Shown: positions 42,087 to 53,653 of the stretch, in pieces
Layout of the letters: each line of letters begins with the position of its first letter
Numbering within the stretch: position 1 is the stretch's first letter
DNA from: Photobacterium piscicola
Lineage (GTDB): Bacteria > Pseudomonadota > Gammaproteobacteria > Enterobacterales > Vibrionaceae
Reading direction: 5' to 3'
NCBI RefSeq assembly: GCF_900166965.1
Contig: NZ_FUZI01000007.1
Location: 60,557 to 124,556 of the forward strand
DNA: 64,000 bases
Position numbers and translations under genes: made by a program
Notes under the pieces: model-generated
What the model was told of the DNA's origin: nothing
The model's input: only the letters and a program-made list of their open reading frames with translations
Database searches by the model: none

Positions 42087-42572
42087 TTATGATCGCTCTA
42101 AGATCACAAACTCCATCGCATAAGCATTTTTATCATCGGCATCATAATGCTGACTTTCAACGCGATGCCAATGATCACCCCACTCAGGAAATTGGGTATC
42201 ACCGCCATCAATATCAGCATCAATAAAGGTTAAATATAATCTATCCGCTATCGGTAAACACGCTTGATAAATACTGCCGCCACCAATGATCATTAGCTCA
42301 GGTGCATCACCTGCGGCTAATTTTGCAGCCGCCATATCACTAACGACAGTGATCCCTTCTGCATAAAAATCAGGATTACGGCTAATAACAATGTTTAATC
42401 GTCCCGGTAATGGTCGTCCAATTGATTCAAAGGTTTTACGTCCCATCACTATCGGTTTACCTAGCGTGCAATGCTTAAACCATGCAAAATCAGCGGGTAA
42501 ATGCCATGGCATGCTATTCTCTTTACCAATGATCCGTTGGTGAGCCATTGCAGCGATCATACTGATCTTCAT
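42087..42572 (-). CDS. folA: Dihydrofolate reductase
   Basis: NADPH-dependent reduction of dihydrofolate, the target of trimethoprim. At 161 residues it has the chromosomal type-I layout: MIAAMAHQRIIGKENSMPWHLPADF with the catalytic Asp, then GRKTFESIGRPLPGR and MIIGGGSIY. It is convergent with apaH, the E. coli order. No resistance-associated change can be assigned. Confidence 0.96.
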   Translation of the reverse strand: MKISMIAAMAHQRIIGKENSMPWHLPADFAWFKHCTLGKPIVMGRKTFESIGRPLPGRLNIVISRNPDFYAEGITVVSDMAAAKLAAGDAPELMIIGGGSIYQACLPIADRLYLTFIDADIDGGDTQFPEWGDHWHRVESQHYDADDKNAYAMEFVILERS

Positions 42573-42623
42573 TTTTGCATCTCCATTTACGTTACCAGTA
42601 TTCGTCTTGTCATTCTGTCGTAG

Positions 42624-43088
42624 TTATACCACAGGACGGCGACGATAAAATAATAACCCTGGCATAGCTAACCCAATCGCTAGTGCAGCAACAATAAATA
42701 CCGCTTTTAGCACGTTATCGATCATCAATCCCCATAAAGCTAACGAAAAACCCCGATGGTTGATTTCAACGATAGCAATCATCGCTTTAAAGGCAAACAC
42801 TCCAGGCACCATAGGGATCAATGCCGCCACCGTAAACACTTTAGGGTGGGCTAAAAAGCGGTGCGACCAATGCACACCAATCATGCCAACTAAGGTTGCC
42901 GCCGCAAGTGTCGACCATTCAATCGAAAGCCCCCAATGCATTAATAGAAACCGTGTTCCATGGCCAATTGCGCCACCAATAGCGCAATATTTTAACGCTT
43001 TTTGAGGTACATTAAACACCAATGCAAATCCCAAAGCAGGGATCATTGCCAGTAACATATCATTCAGTAATGCCACCATTAATGTCAT
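42624..43088 (-). CDS. yjjB: Inner-membrane protein YjjB (ThrE-like half-transporter)
   Basis: The small hydrophobic partner of YjjP. The ATG at 43088 overlaps the yjjP stop (ATGA) and gives 154 residues, MTLMVALLNDMLLAMIPALGF..., close to E. coli YjjB (157). About four membrane segments are visible, with the conserved FNVPQKALKYCAIGGAIGHG and AHPKVFTVAALIPMVPGVFA. YjjPB has been described as a dicarboxylate (succinate) exporter in E. coli. The substrate here is inferred. Confidence 0.88.
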   Translation of the reverse strand: MTLMVALLNDMLLAMIPALGFALVFNVPQKALKYCAIGGAIGHGTRFLLMHWGLSIEWSTLAAATLVGMIGVHWSHRFLAHPKVFTVAALIPMVPGVFAFKAMIAIVEINHRGFSLALWGLMIDNVLKAVFIVAALAIGLAMPGLLFYRRRPVV

Positions 43089-43888
43089 AGTAACCACCCC
43101 CATACTCCCAATACATTCATCGCAGCGATGATGCCCATGCAGGTCGATAAGGTTAATAAACTTGCCATGGTCCAACGGGCTAACCCCATACTTGGAAAGC
43201 CTTTTACCATATCAGCCACAGCATTAATTAATGGAAAACCAGGCACTAACATCAATACCGATGAAGCCATAGCTAAAAACGGTTGAGCACCAATATTATA
43301 CACTTCACCAAGGCCTGAAATGAGCGTGGTTACAAACGCTGTCACCCCAAAATTAAGCAGTGGATTAAAATGGTAACTGGCGATTTGTTGGCGAACATAC
43401 ATTCCGACAGAAGAGGCACAAAAAGTCAGTAAAAATACTGGCCAATCACCACCAGCTAAACGGCTAAATGCGGCGCAAGATAGACCTATCATAACCACCA
43501 CTAACCAGCGATTATAACGTTGAGTTTTGAGGTTTTCTAAACGATGTTGAACGTCATTGTCATCCAATAAACCCCGCTCAACAAGAATACAAATTCGTTG
43601 AATATCGGTCACTATCTGCATGTTGATCCCGCCGTCTTGGCAACGTCGAGTAGTGGTAATACAACAACCTAAATGGCGAGTACTGATCACCATCGAACTG
43701 GCCGATAATGACACCTCAACATGCTCGACACCAAGCGCTAATCCCAATCGACGGGTAACATCCATAATTACGGTACTCTCAGCGCCATGCTGTAATAACC
43801 GCTGTCCCGCCTCTATTGCCAACCGAGTCACTTTCCGTTGCTGGGTTTCGCTCAACGGTAGCAAGACCCTCTCCATGTTGATATCCAT
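43085..43888 (-). CDS. yjjP: YjjP family inner-membrane protein (ThrE-like)
   Basis: A 267-residue partner of YjjB. The N-terminal soluble part (to about 115) has TRLAIEAGQRLLQHGAES and HVEVSLSASSMVIST. Four or five hydrophobic helices follow, including VLMLVPGFPLINAVADMVKG. Together YjjP and YjjB form the split version of the ThrE threonine/serine exporter fold. The four-base overlap with yjjB supports a two-subunit complex. It lies downstream of obgE, behind that gene's terminator. Confidence 0.88.
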   Translation of the reverse strand: MDINMERVLLPLSETQQRKVTRLAIEAGQRLLQHGAESTVIMDVTRRLGLALGVEHVEVSLSASSMVISTRHLGCCITTTRRCQDGGINMQIVTDIQRICILVERGLLDDNDVQHRLENLKTQRYNRWLVVVMIGLSCAAFSRLAGGDWPVFLLTFCASSVGMYVRQQIASYHFNPLLNFGVTAFVTTLISGLGEVYNIGAQPFLAMASSVLMLVPGFPLINAVADMVKGFPSMGLARWTMASLLTLSTCMGIIAAMNVLGVWGWLL

Positions 43889-43964
43889 TTACAATCCATT
43901 ATAAAAATCATTTCAGAATAACTAGCATACCTAACCCACTACCACGCGTGTTGATTAAGCACAA

Positions 43965-43993
43965 AAAAAAGCCACACCTCAACGGTATGGCTT
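43965..43993 (-). terminator. obgE terminator
   Basis: A 10-bp stem with one mismatch (43969-43978 with 43984-43993), followed on the minus strand by a T run from the A run at 43963-43970. Confidence 0.78.
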
Positions 43994-44024
43994 CTTATGC
44001 ATGTCGCCGATAATGGCTTATGGC

Positions 44025-45242
<1,218 letters not shown>

Positions 45243-45284
45243 TTAGCACATATCACCGCGTAGTAATTATTTCATGGACCTTGG

Positions 45285-46211
45285 CTATTTGCTTGGGCTA
45301 ATAAACTTATGGCCTATAGCACAACAAACAGCGCCACCTACCACAACTATAGCACCGAGATAGCCCCATATATTTAAAGAGACCGTCGCAACATATTGTG
45401 GCCAAGCCAAACTCGCAAGATCGACAAATAATATCGTAAACAAGGGCGTCAGTGTAATCACCGCACTCACTTGTGATGCTTGCCAACGTGACATTGCTTC
45501 TGCAAATGCACCATAGCCAACAAGCGTATTAATACAACAGAATAACAACATCCCTAATTGGCGGTTATCCATTGCGAAAATTTGTTGTGGTTGTGCCATT
45601 GGGGTCAGTATTACAGCACATATGATATAAATCATCAGTAATATTTGTGCTGATGAAAATTGCCGTAATAGCCACTTCTGAGCTAGGCCATAAACAACCC
45701 ATACTAACGCTGCGGTAACAGCAAGGCTAACACCTACAGTATAGCCAGAAAAACTGGTAAACAGCTCAATAAGCCGTTCATTAAAGAATAGGATCAAACC
45801 ACCAATGAGAGCAATGACTCCCACAACTTGATGCCGACCTAATTTCTCTTTAAACACCCAAGCACTTGATACTAATAGCATCACCGGCGCTAATTGGATA
45901 ATAACTTGTACAACGTGAGGGTTTAAATATTTCAATGAGCTGTTATACAGCACAAAGTTCCCTGCAAGACCCAAGCTGCCGATGGCAAGCACCACACAAC
46001 TCATTCTCCCAAGATTTGATATAATCGGTAGTTGCTTGCGCCACATTAAAAAAAGGCCAAGGCCAAATGCTGCAACAAGAAAGCGATACCAAACGATCGT
46101 AAAAGGATCCATCACTTCTACGGCTTGTTTCATTGCAATGGGTAATGCGCCCCAAAAAACGGCGGTTGTCATTGCGAGAAAAAAACCAATCATGGGGTTG
46201 CTATTAATCAT
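45285..46211 (-). CDS. yhbE: EamA-family drug/metabolite transporter (YhbE homologue)
   Basis: A 308-residue, ten-helix DMT-superfamily permease with two EamA repeats. Conserved stretches TTAVFWGALPIAMKQ, NTLVGYGAFAEAMSRWQASQVSAVITLTPLFT and GYLGAIVVVGGA match E. coli YhbE. The position between rpmA and obgE is also the same. The ATG at 46211 has a GGAGGG site; extending the frame upstream runs through the rpmA terminator. The substrate is unknown. Confidence 0.88.
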   Translation of the reverse strand: MINSNPMIGFFLAMTTAVFWGALPIAMKQAVEVMDPFTIVWYRFLVAAFGLGLFLMWRKQLPIISNLGRMSCVVLAIGSLGLAGNFVLYNSSLKYLNPHVVQVIIQLAPVMLLVSSAWVFKEKLGRHQVVGVIALIGGLILFFNERLIELFTSFSGYTVGVSLAVTAALVWVVYGLAQKWLLRQFSSAQILLMIYIICAVILTPMAQPQQIFAMDNRQLGMLLFCCINTLVGYGAFAEAMSRWQASQVSAVITLTPLFTILFVDLASLAWPQYVATVSLNIWGYLGAIVVVGGAVCCAIGHKFISPSK

Positions 46212-46227
46212 AAACCCTCCAGATATA

Positions 46228-46255
46228 AAAAGCCCCGCCAAAAAGGCAGGGCTTT
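46228..46255 (-). terminator. rpmA terminator (partial read-through expected)
   Basis: A stem of 11 pairs with one mismatch (46229-46239 with 46245-46255). Its minus-strand T tail lies just before the yhbE ribosome binding site. It would attenuate yhbE-obgE relative to the ribosomal protein genes. Confidence 0.82.
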
Positions 46256-46278
46256 AATATTCGTGTCGATTCTGAAAA

Positions 46279-46536
46279 TTATTCAGCGTCGATAGATACG
46301 AATTTACGGTTTTTAGGACCTTTAACTTCAAACTTCACTTTACCGTCAGATAGAGCGAATAGAGTGTGGTCTTTACCTAGGCCAACGTTTGTGCCAGCGT
46401 GGAACTTAGTACCACGTTGACGAACGATGATGTTGCCTGCTAATACAGACTCGCCACCAAAACGCTTAACACCTAGGCGTTTGCTTTCTGAATCACGGCC
46501 GTTATTAGTAGAACCGCCAGCTTTTTTATGTGCCAT
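46279..46536 (-). CDS. rpmA: 50S ribosomal protein L27
   Basis: An 85-residue ribosomal protein reaching the peptidyl transferase centre. [28 protein letters not shown] is the standard N-terminus with no cleaved leader, and [16 protein letters not shown] is conserved. It is 18 bases after rplU with a GGAGA site. Confidence 0.98.
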   Translation of the reverse strand: MAHKKAGGSTNNGRDSESKRLGVKRFGGESVLAGNIIVRQRGTKFHAGTNVGLGKDHTLFALSDGKVKFEVKGPKNRKFVSIDAE

Positions 46537-46554
46537 CTTTAAATTCTCCTGTTA

Positions 46555-46866
46555 TTAAGCGCTGATGCCAGTAATTTTGACTTCAGTGAACCACTGACGG
46601 TGGCCCATTTGCTTACGAGAGTGCTTACGACGACGGAACTTAACGATTTTTACTTTATCGCCACGACCGTGAGTAACAACTTCAGCAGTTACTTTACCGC
46701 CAGCTACAAAAGGTGCGCCTACAGATACTTCTTCGCCATTAGCTACTAAAAGTACTGAGTCAAATTCAATGCTAGCGCCAGTTTCAGCGTCTAGTTTTTC
46801 TAAGCGTAAGGTTTGGCCTTCGCTTACACGGTGTTGTTTACCACCACTTTGGAAAACAGCGTACAT
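46555..46866 (-). CDS. rplU: 50S ribosomal protein L21
   Basis: A 103-residue ribosomal protein, [26 protein letters not shown]..., with the C-terminal [21 protein letters not shown] typical of L21. First gene of the operon and divergent from ispB, as in E. coli. Confidence 0.98.
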   Translation of the reverse strand: MYAVFQSGGKQHRVSEGQTLRLEKLDAETGASIEFDSVLLVANGEEVSVGAPFVAGGKVTAEVVTHGRGDKVKIVKFRRRKHSRKQMGHRQWFTEVKITGISA

Positions 46867-47144
46867 GTCTTACTCCGCTTCTCCGCATAGGCCATTTGCC
46901 ACGTCTAAAATGGGCAATGGGTATGCGCTTAATCTTGTCATCAATAGGGCGCGAATGTTACGCGAAAAGAGACTTTGTGGCAAGCCATTCTCGAAAGAAA
47001 ATTGGTGAAAAGCTACCCAGCACAAAAACTGTTTGAAATAGCTGTATTTGAGGTTATGACGATATGGTTATTTTAGTGTAAGATTCACGTATCAATTCGA
47101 AATATTTTCCGCCCTACGCGGCTAACAATCTTGCTGGACGTATA

Positions 47145-48116
47145 ATGGATTTTAAAGCTATCCAAGCGCTCACCGCCAACGATATGGCGGAAGTCGACGC
47201 GAAGATACAGGCGCAACTGAACTCAGATGTAGCCCTGATTAATCAACTCGGATTCTACATTGTAAACAGTGGTGGAAAACGTATTCGCCCTATGCTGGCT
47301 GTATTAACAGCCCGCGCACTTGGCTATGACGGTGATAAACACACCACAGCCGCTGCTTTTGTTGAATTTATTCACACTGCCACATTGCTTCATGATGATG
47401 TGGTTGATGAATCAGATATGCGTCGTGGTAAAGAAACCGCCAACGCAGCTTTCGGAAATGCGGCCAGTGTGTTAGTTGGTGATTACATCTATACGCGCTC
47501 TTTTCAAATGATGACAAGCCTAAGATCATTAAGGATCCTTGACATCATGAGTGAAGCAACTAATGTGATCGCCGAAGGTGAAGTGCTGCAGTTAATGAAC
47601 TGTAATGATCCCGACACCACAGAAACAAGCTACATGCAGGTGATCTACTCAAAAACAGCACGTTTATTTGAAGCATCAACTCAAATTGCAGCGATCATCG
47701 CTGATGCATCTGCGGAAGTTGAAATCGCATTGCAAGAGTATGGTCGTTATTTAGGGACGGCTTTCCAATTAATTGATGATGTTCTTGACTATGTTGCCGA
47801 TGGCAAAGAAATGGGTAAGAACGTTGGCGATGATCTTGCAGAAGGTAAACCCACATTGCCATTATTGCATGCTATGCATCATGGCGATCAAGCGCAATCA
47901 GCAATGATTAGAGACGCTATTGTGCATGCTAATGGTATGGATAAGCTTGATGCAATTCTGGCTTGTATGCGTCAACACGGCTCGTTGGAGTATACCCAAC
48001 AACGTGCAGAACAAGAAGCCCAGAAAGCCATTGCCGCACTAGCCCCTATTGCTGAGTCAGATTATAAACAAGCACTGATTACGCTTGCTCATATGGCTGT
48101 GCAACGTAAAAAATAA
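47145..48116 (+). CDS. ispB: Octaprenyl diphosphate synthase
   Basis: Makes the polyprenyl side chain of ubiquinone and menaquinone. At 323 residues it has the first aspartate-rich motif in LLHDDVVDESDMRRG, the second in QLIDDVLDY, and the chain-length region before the first motif that is typical of long-chain trans-prenyltransferases. It is divergent from rplU. The exact chain length (C40 in E. coli) is inferred. Confidence 0.95.
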   Translation: MDFKAIQALTANDMAEVDAKIQAQLNSDVALINQLGFYIVNSGGKRIRPMLAVLTARALGYDGDKHTTAAAFVEFIHTATLLHDDVVDESDMRRGKETANAAFGNAASVLVGDYIYTRSFQMMTSLRSLRILDIMSEATNVIAEGEVLQLMNCNDPDTTETSYMQVIYSKTARLFEASTQIAAIIADASAEVEIALQEYGRYLGTAFQLIDDVLDYVADGKEMGKNVGDDLAEGKPTLPLLHAMHHGDQAQSAMIRDAIVHANGMDKLDAILACMRQHGSLEYTQQRAEQEAQKAIAALAPIAESDYKQALITLAHMAVQRKK

Positions 48117-48137
48117 TCTATTCCCCCTATCTTATTC

Positions 48138-48168
48138 AAACCTGTCTTTTTTAAAGGCAGGTTTTTTT
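48138..48168 (+). terminator. ispB terminator
   Basis: Stem from AAACCTG (48138-48144) with CAGGTTT (48158-48164), extended inward by weaker pairs, and followed by a T run. Confidence 0.85.
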
Positions 48169-48260
48169 ATACCTCGCGTTCAATACCAAGGTCACGATCA
48201 ATCATGATCTATACTATAGCTATCACATCATTTTATGAGCTGTAGACCAAGAAGGCGATC

Positions 48261-48452
48261 ATGGATATTAATCATTTAACAACGGGTATGTGGGTAGAAT
48301 CTCATCACGGGGTAGGAAAAGTGATCGGCATCGATCATCAATATCATTCAGCGATCATTGAACACGGTCAGGATCATCAATTACAGTCGATTGACGTCGC
48401 CGATCTTATCGAACAGCCTCAATTACATAATGGCTGTGAACGCTATTATTAA
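48261..48452 (+). CDS. Small hypothetical protein, 63 residues
   Basis: Not recognised. The protein is His- and Asp-rich, with a predicted mostly beta pattern (GMWVESHHGVGKVIGIDHQYHSAIIEHG), which could form a small SH3/KOW-like barrel. It has an AAGAAGG ribosome binding site and its own upstream gap, and ends at a strong terminator shared with mdh. These suggest a real single-gene unit. E. coli has a different gene after ispB. No function is claimed. Confidence 0.65.
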   Translation: MDINHLTTGMWVESHHGVGKVIGIDHQYHSAIIEHGQDHQLQSIDVADLIEQPQLHNGCERYY

Positions 48453-48474
48453 CATTCACACTCTTTAGAACATA

Positions 48475-48505
48475 AAAAAGCGGCTTTTTAATTAAGCCGC
48501 TTTTT
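48475..48505. terminator. Bidirectional terminator before mdh
   Basis: Perfect 12-bp stem (48475-48486 with 48494-48505), A run on one side and T run on the other, between the small gene and mdh. Confidence 0.92.
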
Positions 48506-48542
48506 TTTATGTTTACTTTTTTAAGCTTAGTAGAACTGTGAC

Positions 48543-49481
48543 TTATTTAGCCGCAAACTCTTCACCAAGCGCGATATCTGCACGTAATGTTTCAAGCATG
48601 CTTTCTAAGGCATTTTGTTCAAACGCACTTAAGTTGCCGTAATCCATTACTTCCTCAATACCTTCTTTACCCAATAACACAGGTTGAGCGAAGAAACGTG
48701 TATGCTGACCATCGCCTTCAACGTAAGCGCATTCAACCACACCTTGCTCGCCTTGTAGTGCACGTACCATGGCTAAGCCAAAGCGACATGCCGCTTGACC
48801 CATAGATAACGTTGCAGAGCCACCACCCGCTTTAGCTTCCACAACTTCCGTACCTGCGTTTTGAATACGTGGGGTTAATGCTTTAACTTCATCTTCAGAA
48901 AAACTCACACCTTTAACTTGTGATAACAATGGTAAAATTGTCACACCCGAGTGGCCGCCAATAACAGGAACACGAATATCACACGGAGAAATACCTTTAA
49001 GCTCTGCTACAAATGTTTCAGAACGAATCACATCTAATGTTGTGATACCAAATAACTTACGCTTATCGTATACACCCGCTTTTTTGAGTACATCAGCAGC
49101 AATTGCAACTGTGGTATTGACCGGATTTGTAATAATACCAACACAAGCTGTTGGACATACTACCGCTATTTTTTCAGCCAATGATTTAACAATACCAGCA
49201 TTAACATTGAACAAATCGGCACGATCCATTCCAGGTTTACGTGCCACACCCGCAGAAATAAGCACAACATCAGCCCCTTCCAATGCTGGTGTTGGATCGT
49301 CCCCACAATACCCTTTAATTGCTACAGGTGTTGGGATATGACTTAAATCAGCCGCAACACCGGGTGTTACTGGAGCTATATCATATAAAGCAAGATCTGA
49401 GCCTGCAGGTAAACGGTTTTTCAATAGCAACGCTAATGCTTGACCAATACCACCAGCCGCACCAATTACAGCAACTTTCAT
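48543..49481 (-). CDS. mdh: Malate dehydrogenase
   Basis: NAD-dependent TCA-cycle enzyme that interconverts malate and oxaloacetate. At 312 residues it is the E. coli length. [14 protein letters not shown] is the NAD-binding loop, [21 protein letters not shown] is the mobile loop region, and [13 protein letters not shown] holds the active-site His. A clear AAAGGAG site precedes the ATG. It is divergent from argR. Confidence 0.97.
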   Translation of the reverse strand: MKVAVIGAAGGIGQALALLLKNRLPAGSDLALYDIAPVTPGVAADLSHIPTPVAIKGYCGDDPTPALEGADVVLISAGVARKPGMDRADLFNVNAGIVKSLAEKIAVVCPTACVGIITNPVNTTVAIAADVLKKAGVYDKRKLFGITTLDVIRSETFVAELKGISPCDIRVPVIGGHSGVTILPLLSQVKGVSFSEDEVKALTPRIQNAGTEVVEAKAGGGSATLSMGQAACRFGLAMVRALQGEQGVVECAYVEGDGQHTRFFAQPVLLGKEGIEEVMDYGNLSAFEQNALESMLETLRADIALGEEFAAK

Positions 49482-49875
49482 ATTCGTTCTCCTTTACGAT
49501 AGAAGTATATTTATTGACGTGGGTACAATCTGATCCAGTTAATAATCGTAGTAACTGAATAACAATCTATGGACGTTATATTAAGCAAAAAAAAAATACA
49601 ATCATCTCCGACTCGCTTTGCGAAGTAACGCAGAATCCCATAAAAATGCACTCAAACGCTTTTATCAGACAAATAAATTATAAATTTAATCGTGACTCGC
49701 CTTTCGTGGGTTTCATCTAATAAGTCATGATAAAACAATGACAAGAGTCACAATAAAAAATTTTATATACGCTAAAAATGCGATTTCACATATTTATTTT
49801 AATGCACTTTGTTTGCCAGTGAGTCACAGGTTATGCAAAAATGGCTCACCTCGTCCCTGTAGATAATATTTACTT
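49482..49875. other. mdh-argR divergent intergenic region
   Basis: About 390 AT-rich bases with no gene. It must hold both promoters. In enterics argR is autoregulated through ARG boxes, but I find no convincing pair of 18-base ARG palindromes here, only loose TGCATT- and TGCGAT-like half sites near 49780-49810. Confidence 0.5.
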
Positions 49876-50346
49876 ATGCGAAATTCAGATAAGCAAGAAC
49901 GTTTAGTTAAAGCGTTTAAATTAATTTTAAAAGAAGAAAAGTTCAGTTCTCAAGGTGAGATTGTTGATGCATTGAAAGCACAGGGTTTTGATAATATTAA
50001 CCAATCAAAAGTCTCTCGCATGCTAACAAAATTTGGTGCAGTACGTACTCGCAATGCCAAAATGGAAATGGTGTATTGTTTACCGATTGAACTTGGCGTA
50101 CCAACAATTACAAGCCCATTAAAAGAACTAGTAATGGAAGTTGGTTTTAACAGCGCATTAGTTGTGATCCACACCGGTCCTGGTGCTGCACAAGTCATTG
50201 CGCGTCTATTAGATTCTTTAGGTAGAGCAGAAGGGATCCTTGGTGTTGTTGCGGGTGATGATACTATCTTTATCACACCGACCAATAACATCACCACTGA
50301 TGAGCTTTATGAATCAGTGTGTGAGCTGTTTGATTACAGCAACTGA
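49876..50346 (+). CDS. argR: Arginine repressor
   Basis: Hexameric arginine-responsive repressor of arginine synthesis and catabolism genes. At 156 residues it has an N-terminal winged helix ([26 protein letters not shown]). The C-terminal oligomerisation and arginine-binding domain carries [20 protein letters not shown] and [13 protein letters not shown]. Divergent from mdh, as in E. coli. Confidence 0.96.
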   Translation: MRNSDKQERLVKAFKLILKEEKFSSQGEIVDALKAQGFDNINQSKVSRMLTKFGAVRTRNAKMEMVYCLPIELGVPTITSPLKELVMEVGFNSALVVIHTGPGAAQVIARLLDSLGRAEGILGVVAGDDTIFITPTNNITTDELYESVCELFDYSN

Positions 50347-50359
50347 TTGACCGACGATT

Positions 50360-50422
50360 AGGGTCTATCTAACTTTATATGGCATCAGCATAATTGCTCA
50401 AGAAATATAGACCCTTCGTTTT
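50360..50422. terminator. Possible long-loop terminator between argR and ubiX
   Basis: AGGGTCTAT (50360-50368) pairs with ATAGACCCT (50407-50415) across a loop of about 38 bases and leads into a short T run. The loop is unusually long, so this is tentative. Confidence 0.4.
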
Positions 50423-50461
50423 TATCGTGCTTAACTCATGTTAATCGCGACATGCTCACGG

Positions 50462-51076
50462 TTAACGTTGATCATATCCCCAACACGGCACCAAACCCTG
50501 CTCAATATTTAAATGATCTAATATTCGAGCCACCATAAAATCAACCAAATCATCAATGGTTTGCGGTTGATGATAAAACCCCGGAGCCGCAGGCATAATC
50601 GTCACCCCCAGTTGCGATAACTTAAGCATATTTTCTAAATGAATACTTGAAAATGGCGTTTCTCGAATCACCAGCAGTAACTGACCACGCTCCTTAATAA
50701 CCACATCCGCAGCCCGCTCAAGCAAGTTATTAGACATTCCATAAGCCACGGATGCCAATGTTGATGCTGAACACGGACAAATTACCATTTGTTTTGGCGC
50801 CGCCGATCCCGATGCTACCGGTGAAAACCAATCTTCTTTACCACACACCACCAGCTGTTCAGCAGGACACTGTAAATGTGCCACTAACTGTTGCTGTGCC
50901 GTTGCTGGTGCCGCCGATAATTTAAGTCCATGTTCGGTCGCTAATACCACTCGAGCAGCAGATGAAATCAACAGATAAACCTGATAATCTGCAGCTAACA
51001 AGCATTCAAGTAAACGCAAACCATAAGGTGCACCAGACGCGCCCGTCCATGCTAATGTTATCTGTTTATTTGTCAT
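50462..51076 (-). CDS. ubiX: Flavin prenyltransferase UbiX
   Basis: Makes the prenylated FMN cofactor for the UbiD decarboxylase in ubiquinone synthesis. At 204 residues it has the typical flavin fold opening [21 protein letters not shown], with conserved [26 protein letters not shown] and [14 protein letters not shown]. It starts 11 bases after mpl, so the two probably share a transcript. Confidence 0.94.
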   Translation of the reverse strand: MTNKQITLAWTGASGAPYGLRLLECLLAADYQVYLLISSAARVVLATEHGLKLSAAPATAQQQLVAHLQCPAEQLVVCGKEDWFSPVASGSAAPKQMVICPCSASTLASVAYGMSNNLLERAADVVIKERGQLLLVIRETPFSSIHLENMLKLSQLGVTIMPAAPGFYHQPQTIDDLVDFMVARILDHLNIEQGLVPCWGYDQR

Positions 51077-51087
51077 TATCTCTCACT

Positions 51088-52443
51088 TTATTTTGCAGTT
51101 AATGCCGCTAATAGTTTGTCATGAATACCACTAAAACCACCATTACTCATCACTAAAATCGTATCACCAACTTGTGCTGATTCAACAATATTCGCCACCA
51201 GCGTATCAATGTTATCACTACAAAATGCAGGTTGAGGACATTGATCGGCAATTTCCTGCACTGACCATGGAATGTTATCAGGCTGAAATAAAAACACTTC
51301 ATTTGCGGCAGCTAAGGCTGGCGCTAAATCATGCTTATGCACCCCTAATTTCATGGTATTTGAACGCGGTTCAAGTACAGCAAGAATACGAGACTGAGGT
51401 AATTTAGCTCTTAATCCACCTAATGTTAATTCAATCGCCGTTGGATGATGAGCAAAATCATCATAAACCGTAATACCATTTACCTCACCTTTATACTCTA
51501 ATCGACGCTTAGTATTGATAAATTTAGCTAATGCATCACACGCTAAATTCGCGGTAACTCCAACGTGTCGAGCCGCAGCAATGGCCATTAAGGCATTATT
51601 GACATTATGGTCGCCGACTAATGCCCAATCGACAGTGCCGACTAATTGATCATCAAGATAAACATCAAACACACTGCCATCAGCTAACTTTTTATCTGCA
51701 CGCCAATGACCATCATCACCGATATATTCCAGCTCACTCCAGCAGCCCATTGCTAATGTCTCATCAATATTTTTCACGCCATGCGGCGCTAAAATACGTC
51801 CATTACCAGGTACTGTACGTACTAAATGATGGAATTGGCGTTGAATGGCTTTTAAGTCATCAAAAATATCAGCGTGATCAAACTCAAGGTTATTCATGAT
51901 CAATGTGCGAGGATGATAATGAACAAACTTCGAACGTTTATCAAAAAAAGCACTGTCATATTCATCAGCTTCAACAACGAAGAACATACTTTCGCCAAGA
52001 CGAGCAGAAACACCAAAGTTTCCAAGCACTCCCCCAACAAGAAAACCGGGTTGATAACCACAATCATCTAAGATCCACGCTAACATACTCGCGGTTGTGG
52101 TTTTACCATGGGTGCCAGCCACTGCCATAACCCAGCGATCATGCAATAAATAATCCTGTAGCCATTGTGGGCCCGAGGTATAACGTAAATTATTATTAAG
52201 CACATATTCAACACATGGATTACCACGGCTCATGGCGTTACCAATGACCACTAAATCAGGCGCAGGCTTTAATTGTTCTGGATCATATCCTTGAATTATT
52301 TCAATACCTTGAGACTCAAGCATCGTACTCATCGGCGGATATACATTGGCATCAGAACCAGTCACTTTATGGCCCAGCTTAGTTGCTAATGTGGCAGCGC
52401 CTCCCATAAATGTTCCACAAATACCTAAAATATGAATATGCAT
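51088..52443 (-). CDS. mpl: UDP-MurNAc:L-Ala-gamma-D-Glu-meso-DAP ligase Mpl
   Basis: Peptidoglycan recycling ligase that attaches recovered tripeptide to UDP-MurNAc. At 451 residues from the ATG at 52443 (MHIHILGICGTFMGG), it aligns with E. coli Mpl. An ATG at 52458 adds five residues and cannot be excluded. The ATP loop AGTHGKTTTASM and the motifs NLEFDHADIFDDL and LEPRSNTMKLG are conserved. Divergent from fbp. Confidence 0.95.
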   Translation of the reverse strand: MHIHILGICGTFMGGAATLATKLGHKVTGSDANVYPPMSTMLESQGIEIIQGYDPEQLKPAPDLVVIGNAMSRGNPCVEYVLNNNLRYTSGPQWLQDYLLHDRWVMAVAGTHGKTTTASMLAWILDDCGYQPGFLVGGVLGNFGVSARLGESMFFVVEADEYDSAFFDKRSKFVHYHPRTLIMNNLEFDHADIFDDLKAIQRQFHHLVRTVPGNGRILAPHGVKNIDETLAMGCWSELEYIGDDGHWRADKKLADGSVFDVYLDDQLVGTVDWALVGDHNVNNALMAIAAARHVGVTANLACDALAKFINTKRRLEYKGEVNGITVYDDFAHHPTAIELTLGGLRAKLPQSRILAVLEPRSNTMKLGVHKHDLAPALAAANEVFLFQPDNIPWSVQEIADQCPQPAFCSDNIDTLVANIVESAQVGDTILVMSNGGFSGIHDKLLAALTAK

Positions 52444-52639
52444 AACTGCTGTTTCCATCCTTAAATTTTATTAATGTCACGCTTTGACGTTACTTCGTTA
52501 CCATAAAAAAGATCTTTATATACAATTCTTTATATAACAAAAAATACTGTGAGGCATTCGCTCTCATTACAAGTTGAGATCCAACAAGTATACAACTGAA
52601 CCTACATCTTCTTATGACAACATAATGCAAGGATTGTTT

Positions 52640-53653
52640 ATGACCGATATTAGAACGCTTGGTGAATTTATTGTCGAGAAACAGAGTGATTTTCCTCATG
52701 CCAGTGGCGAACTATCCTCACTGCTCGGCTCGATAAAACTGGCGGCTAAAATCGTAAATCGCGAAATCAATAAAGCCGGATTAGCTGATATAACAGGAGC
52801 CGTAGGCACAGAAAACATACAAGGTGAAGAACAACAAAAACTTGATCTTTATGCTAATGACAAATTTAAAGCCGCATTAGAAGCACGCGATCAAGTGTGC
52901 GGTATTGCCAGTGAAGAAGAAGATCAAGCAGTTAGCTTTAATCGACAGTTAAACCGAGATGCTAAATATGTGGTACTAATGGATCCTCTTGATGGTTCAT
53001 CTAACATCGATGTTAATGTCTCTGTCGGTACAATTTTCTCTATTTATCGCCGTATATCTCCCGTTGGCTCCCCCGCAACAGAGGTTGATTTTCTGCAACC
53101 AGGGCATCGCCAAGTAGCTGCCGGTTATGTTATCTACGGTTCATCCACCATGCTAGTTTACACCACAGGTAATGGTGTACATGGTTTTACTTATGATCCC
53201 TCACTCGGTGTATTTTGCCTCTCTCATGAAAATATGCAAATTCCTGTTGATGGCAATATCTATTCCATCAATGAAGGTAACTATATTCGCTTTCCATTAG
53301 GTGTTAAAAAATACATCAAATTCTGCCAAGAATATGCACCACAAGATAACCGTCCTTATACATCACGTTACATTGGGTCGTTAGTCGCTGATTTCCATCG
53401 TAATCTATTAAAAGGTGGCATCTACCTTTACCCAAGTACTGCCAGTTATCCAAATGGAAAGTTACGGTTACTGTATGAATGTAATCCGATGGCATTATTA
53501 ATTGAACAAGCAGGAGGACGGGCTACTAATGGCCAACAACGTATTTTAGATCTCGTGCCAACAGAATTGCATCAACGGGTACCTTTTTTTGTTGGCTCAA
53601 CCAACATGGTCAACAAAGTAGAAGCCTTCCTTCATGAAGTCGATGAATCATAA
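52640..53653 (+). CDS. fbp: Fructose-1,6-bisphosphatase class I
   Basis: Gluconeogenic enzyme, inhibited by AMP in enterics. The ATG at 52640, with AAGGA upstream, gives 337 residues beginning [21 protein letters not shown], close to E. coli Fbp. Metal ligands lie in ASEEEDQAV and [23 protein letters not shown]. The frame upstream of this ATG is unconserved. A CAAGGTGGT/ACCACCTTG hairpin follows the stop without a T run. Confidence 0.95.
   Translation: MTDIRTLGEFIVEKQSDFPHASGELSSLLGSIKLAAKIVNREINKAGLADITGAVGTENIQGEEQQKLDLYANDKFKAALEARDQVCGIASEEEDQAVSFNRQLNRDAKYVVLMDPLDGSSNIDVNVSVGTIFSIYRRISPVGSPATEVDFLQPGHRQVAAGYVIYGSSTMLVYTTGNGVHGFTYDPSLGVFCLSHENMQIPVDGNIYSINEGNYIRFPLGVKKYIKFCQEYAPQDNRPYTSRYIGSLVADFHRNLLKGGIYLYPSTASYPNGKLRLLYECNPMALLIEQAGGRATNGQQRILDLVPTELHQRVPFFVGSTNMVNKVEAFLHEVDES

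Noticed and set aside
49482..49875. ARG boxes for argR autoregulation
   Set aside because: Only loose half-site matches were seen; no pair of 18-base palindromes could be supported.
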